From assembly GCA_030144725.1 (NCBI GenBank), contig JASKMD010000019.1:7986760-8050759 (forward strand): DNA of 64,000 nt, written 5' to 3'. Below, in pieces: positions 58,601 to 64,000 of this stretch. Origin of the DNA: Haematococcus lacustris (lineage: Eukaryota > Chlorophyta > Chlorophyceae > Chlamydomonadales > Haematococcaceae). The first letter of the stretch is position 1. Every line of letters starts with the position of its first letter. Both the position numbers and the translations under genes were made by a program. A model generated the notes under the pieces. That model did not search any database and was not told the DNA's origin. It saw only the letters and a program-made list of their open reading frames with translations.

Positions 58601-60665
58601 GGCAACCCCATTCATCATGTGCCAGCAGGCTGACCTACACTCCTCACAGCCTGGGACCAGCCAACCACCCAGTGGGCAGTAAACCCATGCTCTGTCCAGT
58701 GACTGGAATCCCATCCAGCTGGTACCAGCAGGCTGACCTAGGGTCAGGTCACCTGTGCCAGTGCCTGTGCTGTGTCTGTACCAGCGGCTGCCAAAGGAGC
58801 AACGGCATCTGGGTGCAGCGACAGCAGGTTCAGCCGCCCGCTAGCAACAGCCTCTCAGGAGGGTGTTGGTCCAACGCCTCTGGCACCGCTGCCAGCACCA
58901 GCCACATGACCACCAGCCAGCACCAGCTCCAGCAGTCAGCCTGCTCAGCCCCGGCCACATGACGGGCTTGGCGTGCGTCTGCCAGCTGCCAGCTGCCAGT
59001 GCAGCACTGATTGGCACGCAAGCTATGGGCATGTGAGCAGGGCAGGCCGCCACTGGTGCCGGGATCACCAGTGAAGGGCGTGCACTAGGGGGAGCAGGAG
59101 GATCCCAAGTCAGCAGGGTTGCTTGCTCAAGTGCCCCTGCATCATTGCAGCTGCTGGGTGAGCATCTGAATCAAGTCAGGAAAACCCAGCTTAGCTCCTC
59201 CTGCTACTTCACACAACGGGATTCATAGCACAGCCAGTATTGCTCTGCATCATTGCTGCTGCTGGGTGAGGGTCTGAGGAGAGCAAGGCCAGAAAGGACG
59301 AGAGCTGAGGTCAATCGAGTGGTGAGTAAGGCGAGGGCGGCAAGGGCAAAGACGGCGCAAGGGCATCGTGAGCGACCTGGTTGAGGAGGAGTGAGAGACG
59401 AGTATGAGGGTTGGGAGTGAGGAGCAGGAGTGAGGGGTTGGGTGGTAGGGCAGGAGTGAGGCGCAACCCAGAGGAGCAAGGGCGATTGTGGCAGAGTTTG
59501 AGAGGAACAAGAGATTCGCTGGCTCGGCACTTATCTGTATCCAGCATGCAGACTCTTTGGTGCGCTCTGCTCTCAGGGCCATTGGCCGCCACAATTTTCC
59601 CCGGTTTGTGAGCCATGCTCGATAATCTATAAAAACAGTGCGGTGTTAGGTCAAACATTCACCGCCGTCAAATAAGTATGTAAAAAACTGGTATCCAGCC
59701 AGGTGATGGGCACACATAAGTGTTATGAATCAACTTTCTTTGTTTTGGTCAGGCATAACACCACCATCACCAGCGACCCGTCCTATACATATCTATACCC
59801 AACGGCTGTGCAGCTCCTCGTCGACCCGTTATATTCATTTGTTTTCTCCATTCTAACGTAGTCAGCCTAAACCCTGCCTATCCTGGGGAGCCCCTACACT
59901 TCTCCCCAACAGATAGTAACTGGTGACACTGTGACCCTAACCTGGTGTGACCTAGTGTGTCCCGTACCTGGTGCTCGAGCCCTACCCTATGCAAGCTTTC
60001 GCTGACATGTCCCATTTGTAAGGGGCATTTGGGGATGTCGTAGCCGACTATTTCTTTGAGGACGATAGCATTCTGCATTTGGTACTTGTTGCCCGCTGGG
60101 GTGACGAGAGAGGATGACCACTGACTACGGCCTGGGTCAGCTGTGGGTCCACAAAATTACATGGATGCTTTCAAGGCCCATCCACATCTCACAATTAAAA
60201 CCATCCCGTGATCTAAACACTGCCGAGACTACACAGCATTAAAAGTAAGCGAATTTTATCTTGCATACAGGAACAAAAAAAAATCCTGCCAGCACGCTCA
60301 GGAGCGCATGTATACTAAGGAGCATTAGGTCAATGCAGCACACAACTCAGGGTTTCTCTCAAAACTCATAGAATACATCATAGCACGCTGCACTTTGCCA
60401 GAGAGCTCAGTTACCTCCACTGCGTTCATTGGGACAGTCACATTCCAGCTTTATGCAGCATCTTGCCACCCCGTCCACCTTGTGTTGTGGGTCAGTGCCG
60501 CCCCCCACACCGCCCACACTACTAATGCAGTGGCAGCCTGCGACTGCTGCTGACCCTAGCTGGGGCTGCCAGCATCTCTCCAGTGCAGCGCTCGACATCG
60601 ACCCCATGCAATGCGGGTTTTGAGCCTATGTGAAGACGATGGTGCATGATGACATGCGTACTCAC
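58601..60665. other. No gene recognised
   Basis: Lies between the 3' end of the acyltransferase gene and the last exon I could place for the next gene. It may hold further 3' exons of the minus-strand gene, since that gene's last placed exon ends with an open donor. A short frame at 60607-60407 was considered but no splice phase fits. Confidence 0.4.
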
Positions 60666-62563
60666 ACGAAGCTGGAGGCTGGCCTGGAGTAGGCCAGGTG
60701 TGCATGGCTCTTGAGCAGCATGGTGTCCTTCTCCATGGGAGGTTGTGGTGCGGCCGGGGCTGTTCTCATAGCACGGATCAGCAACCTGGGGTGCAGCAGG
60801 GCAGAGGCAGAGGGGCTGAGCTGGCAGCAGGGGCTTGCTGTGCCACCACCTGATGTTGAGGCTGATGATTCTACGCCGTGATCCCTGATGAGGTGCATAG
60901 ACGGCTTGGCTGCGCCTCGACCCAGCCTCCCGCTACTCGCAACTCAGCCTCGACTGTTGTTTCCCCGTACCAGCTGGGCTTCTGACATCATAATCTACAT
61001 CACGGTCTGGACCGTCAGGACCGTGATATCAGGCCTGATATGGCTGGTATGAGCCAGCAGCTGCTGCTTGATGCGCCCGCAGCAACCACCACCTTGCTGA
61101 CCCACACCTGCCGGCGCCACAGAGCCGCATGGGGCTCGGCTCCAGCCCTGCCCTTGAACCTACCTTTGCACAAGGCCCTCCACATCCACCTCAGCCGGCA
61201 GCTGGCTCAGCAGCTCTGCTACGCGCTTGTTCTCGTTCTTAACGCGGTCCAGGAAGGGGCGGAACACCAGTAGAAGGAACAGCGCCATGATGACCCAGGA
61301 CAGCGCAAAAGAGGCAACCTGGATGTCAAGGCACTGGCTGCAGGACAGCAAGGAGCCAGACGACAGGTGTAACACGTGGGCTGGCACACAGTGGTGAGCC
61401 AAGTGGGGGACAACACCCCAACCCAGCAAGGCCATGGTCAACAAGTGAGGCGTTCATGTTGCCAAGCATTGCGCTTTGATGGGCCTTGCAGATTTTGCAA
61501 CCTGCTGCTCGGGTTTACCGTTGTGGCATGGTCAACAGGCAAAAGCTGCGGGGAAGTGCCGTGGGGCTGAGACCCGGGAATGCTGTATGGACTGTGTGCA
61601 TCAGTGGGCGCATGGGAAAGGTGCCCTCAACCTCAGGGTGCCACAAGTGTGGACGTAAGGGATCCCTCTTCTTTATAGGAAAGTCACAAAGCTTTATATA
61701 CACGTTTAACTCAGGTTGTCAGGAGATGTTGATACTAGAAGATACATAGTGGGTCCTGGGACTGTTTGACCCAACATGCTTGACTGACAGCTCCACAGCT
61801 ATGTCTGGAATGGTGCTTACCTGTAGACATCCAGGACCATGTCCTGGTAGTGCAGGTTCATCAGTGTCAAGCTGTCCGCCCTGTCATTGTTTACCAGCCT
61901 GCGAGGGTGACCAGCAAAGAAAACACGGCTGACCTTAGTGACAGTTGGAGCTCAATGGCTGTATGTACAATATTCCTCATTGTCAGGTCACGTAGTCAGG
62001 TGACACTGTCCACATTGTGACAGGTGGAGCTCAGTGGCAAGTGCAAGTGCAGTAGACCTCACTGTCAGGTCATGTAGTCAGGTCATGTTGTGCAGAGACG
62101 CTTGTCATGCCAACCTCATTTGAGTGCAGGCTAAGGTGCAACAACGCTTGTAGTGCCAGGCCCAGGCATCACTCACCACAGCCACTCCATGACGCTGCTC
62201 CCCATTCCTGGCTCTGTGTCCTTCTGCATGGACAGCAGGCGAGCATGGCGCTGACAGTGTCAGTGAGCAGGCCACAGTGCCAAGGCCTGACGAGCCCTTG
62301 TGCTCAGGTGCTGTGCCCCTAGATAGCAGCCCACTGCCTGTAGCATATGACAAATGCAGCTCAGGTCCTGGGAGCAGGCCGCGGCCCCTCCAGGTGGAAG
62401 CTCCTCTCTTAATGCACGCCGGCTCTGCTGCAGCAGTCTTCTTCTGTCTTTTCCTTTCTGTAAGCGTTTCAGCTGGCACCATCAGGAGCGCACCATCATC
62501 ATCAGTGCATCCTCGATGGTCAGCATCTTCATCATCCAGCGGTTCATGCCGTTCATGACGTCC
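60666..62563 (-). CDS. Partial gene for a membrane protein, family uncertain
   Basis: Five phase-consistent inner exons: 62563-62494, 62223-62177, 61898-61821, 61337-61164, 60785-60666. Joined, they encode about 163 residues: a Met-rich helix (DVMNGMNRWMMKMLTIEDAL), a short extracytoplasmic-looking loop with LVNNDRADSLTLMNLHYQD, a strong membrane segment (VASFALSWVIMALFLLLVF), and a charged helix ending RVAELLSQLPAEVDVEGLVQR. This layout resembles the region around the last membrane segment of the large TmcB/PAS-type membrane proteins common in volvocine algae (inferred from memory of the LLSQLPAEVDVE-type motif). Both ends are missing: the first exon begins in phase 2 and the last ends at a donor. 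A candidate upstream exon is 63244-62956. Confidence 0.6.
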
Positions 62564-62743
62564 CTGAACGCACGCAAGCAGGTCACAGGCAGTGACAGCC
62601 AGGGTAGGACAGCACAGTGTTGGGGAGGATGTTGCAGCCATGCCAGCTGGAGAATGCTGGATGCGTGCAGCATGGCATACAGCCTGCTGCCTCGGTACAC
62701 GCAAAAAGGCAGAGAAGTGAGGAGTTGCCATCAGTCACAGCTG

Positions 62744-62840
62744 CCCTCAGCTGCCCTCAGCTGCCCTCAGCTGCCCTCAGCTGCCCTCAGCTGCCCTCAG
62801 CTGCCCTCAGCCGCCCTCAACCGCCCTCAACCGCCCTCAT
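62744..62840. repeat. CTGCCCTCAG decamer array
   Basis: About seven perfect 10-bp copies followed by three diverged ones (CCGCCCTCAA) lie within the probable 5' introns of the partial membrane-protein gene. Confidence 0.92.
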
Positions 62841-62955
62841 TTGCCATGAGTCACGTGAGGCATGGGTTGTACTTCAGAGGGGCCACTCTCATGCCATACT
62901 CAGCTCCATTACTAGACAAGTCATGACTGCTCACTTACTCCCCTTACTTTGTGCC

Positions 62956-63244
62956 ACCAGCTTGCTTCCTTCGCTTCGCCGCTTGCCCCATTGTTGTCCC
63001 TACTACCACTTGCTCTATCACCTGCTGCCATCCTGCCTCTTGCCCTACTGCCCATGTCAGTTGTCGCTTCAGGAGCAGCAGCACTGGCACCAGGCAGCAG
63101 GCCACCGGCACAAGGGGCCACCACAGGAGGAAGAGGGGTGTGCAGCATCAGGGAAGGGAGCAGCAGGCGTGCTGCAGCAGGTGGAGGAGCAACGTCCATA
63201 TCCATCACCCCACCCCCTGCTCCATAGTATACTGCAGGCCTCAA
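62956..63244 (-). CDS. Possible exon of the same membrane-protein gene
   Basis: A minus-strand frame, rich in Ala, Gly and Ser, ends EASWWHK at a GTAAGG donor. Its composition suits a disordered linker, and the sense and spacing suit the gene at 60666-62563, but no exon linking the two in phase was found. It may equally be non-coding. Confidence 0.3.
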
Positions 63245-64000
63245 CCCTCTTGTGTAACCAAGTGTGAGGGGTGCATCCAGCCTCAGGCCAGCAGGACAGC
63301 GAGGTCATCACCAGTGAAGAGTCATGGTAGGGGTGAGGGAAGGGTATGTGTTCAGCCTTTAACGTGTCGAGGTGTCCAGGTGTTGCAGGAAGGCAGAGCG
63401 GGTCAGGCTCATGCCTAGGGAAATTAAGAGGCCTGGTGGCTGGGCTGGGGGCCGGTGGGAGGTGGATTAAGCGCGGAAGCAAGGCGGGAGCACCTGCTGC
63501 TGCTGCAGTTAGCAGCACTTGCTTCAAGGCCTAGGGCCCAGTGGCACTGTTGTCCCTATCCTTTACATGGCCTCCGCTCCCACCCCTCATTTGATTATCA
63601 TTTGTCCGCACCAATTGATTGATTGTCACCATCATTACAATTTATATCATTATCAACAGCCGCACCAAGCCCAGCTTTTCCCACCAGGGGGAGCGAGCAG
63701 CCTCCATCAGCGACACTAAACAAGGCGTGAGGCTATGAGGATGAGCAGGGTCAGCAAGGTTCCAGTGTGGCTGACACCTGCCCAGCCGTATTGGGAGGGC
63801 CAAGAAGCCTCCACCCAGTGTGGGTTACCTGCCTAGCCATTAGGCAGTCAGGAAGGTGGCAAGCTTAGCAACCAGCAGGGGTGTCACAGCCATTGAAACT
63901 TCCCAGCATATCTGTGTAACGGGCGGTAGTGGAAACCCTAGAGTAGGGCTGCAAGCCGGTCACAGCACGAGTGACAGTTGACAAGTGTTGGGGGTCAGTG
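63245..64000. other. No gene recognised
   Basis: No exon chain, RNA gene or mobile element could be supported up to the window edge. Confidence 0.4.

Noticed and set aside
60407..60607. 3' exon of the partial membrane-protein gene
   Set aside because: No acceptor gives the required phase with the donor at 60666.

Overview
The window is nuclear DNA of a green alga, most likely a chlamydomonadalean/volvocine species such as Haematococcus (inferred). Evidence: intron-rich genes with short GT-AG-bounded exons, Ser/Pro-rich extracellular linkers, a TGTAA polyadenylation signal, an Osser-like Ty1/copia element, and very heavy simple-repeat content. There is no bacterial or organellar organisation. 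Almost all long uninterrupted open frames outside the copia element are repeat artefacts. The real genes had to be assembled exon by exon from splice sites, matching codon phases and protein motifs.

Layout. 1-2724: no gene; one diverged fragment of a dispersed repeat. 2725-18225 (-): a 17-exon receptor-like protein kinase of 1359 residues with a duplicated ectodomain; at least five of its introns each hold a different tandem repeat, including about 3.3 kb of a 21-bp minisatellite and about 670 bp of pure CAA. 19501-25499: an intact copia retrotransposon with identical 284-bp LTRs, a 5-bp target duplication and a half-tRNA primer site. 25.9-27.0 kb: tandem array. 27589-35229 (-): organelle-type histidyl-tRNA synthetase, 15 exons. 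35908-39306 (-): membrane-anchored cupin protein, 6 exons. 39448-40686: TIR element. 42236-47236 (-): MYND zinc-finger protein, 7 exons. 47713-48748 (-): shortened Fanzor/TnpB-like gene. 48940-53934: about 5-kb foldback element with near-identical inverted arms over 1 kb long and a 7-bp target duplication, abutting a second, broken Fanzor C-terminus. 54201-58485 (+): AGPAT-type acyltransferase, 10 exons. 60666-62563 (-): inner exons of an unidentified membrane protein.

The most unusual theme is a family of 5'-truncated insertions carrying the C-terminal end of a Fanzor/TnpB-like nuclease plus a conserved 0.3-kb tail. Three copies (33739-34158, 37802-38611, 44148-44725) sit in introns of three consecutive minus-strand genes. 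All are antisense to the host gene, share the same 3' end, lie close to the host 5' splice site, and have exact 15-22 bp target-site duplications. This looks like retrotransposition of a Fanzor-bearing transcript. The host genes serve signalling, translation, lipid synthesis and unknown roles; they do not form a functional cluster. All splice models are inferred from sequence alone and need RNA evidence.
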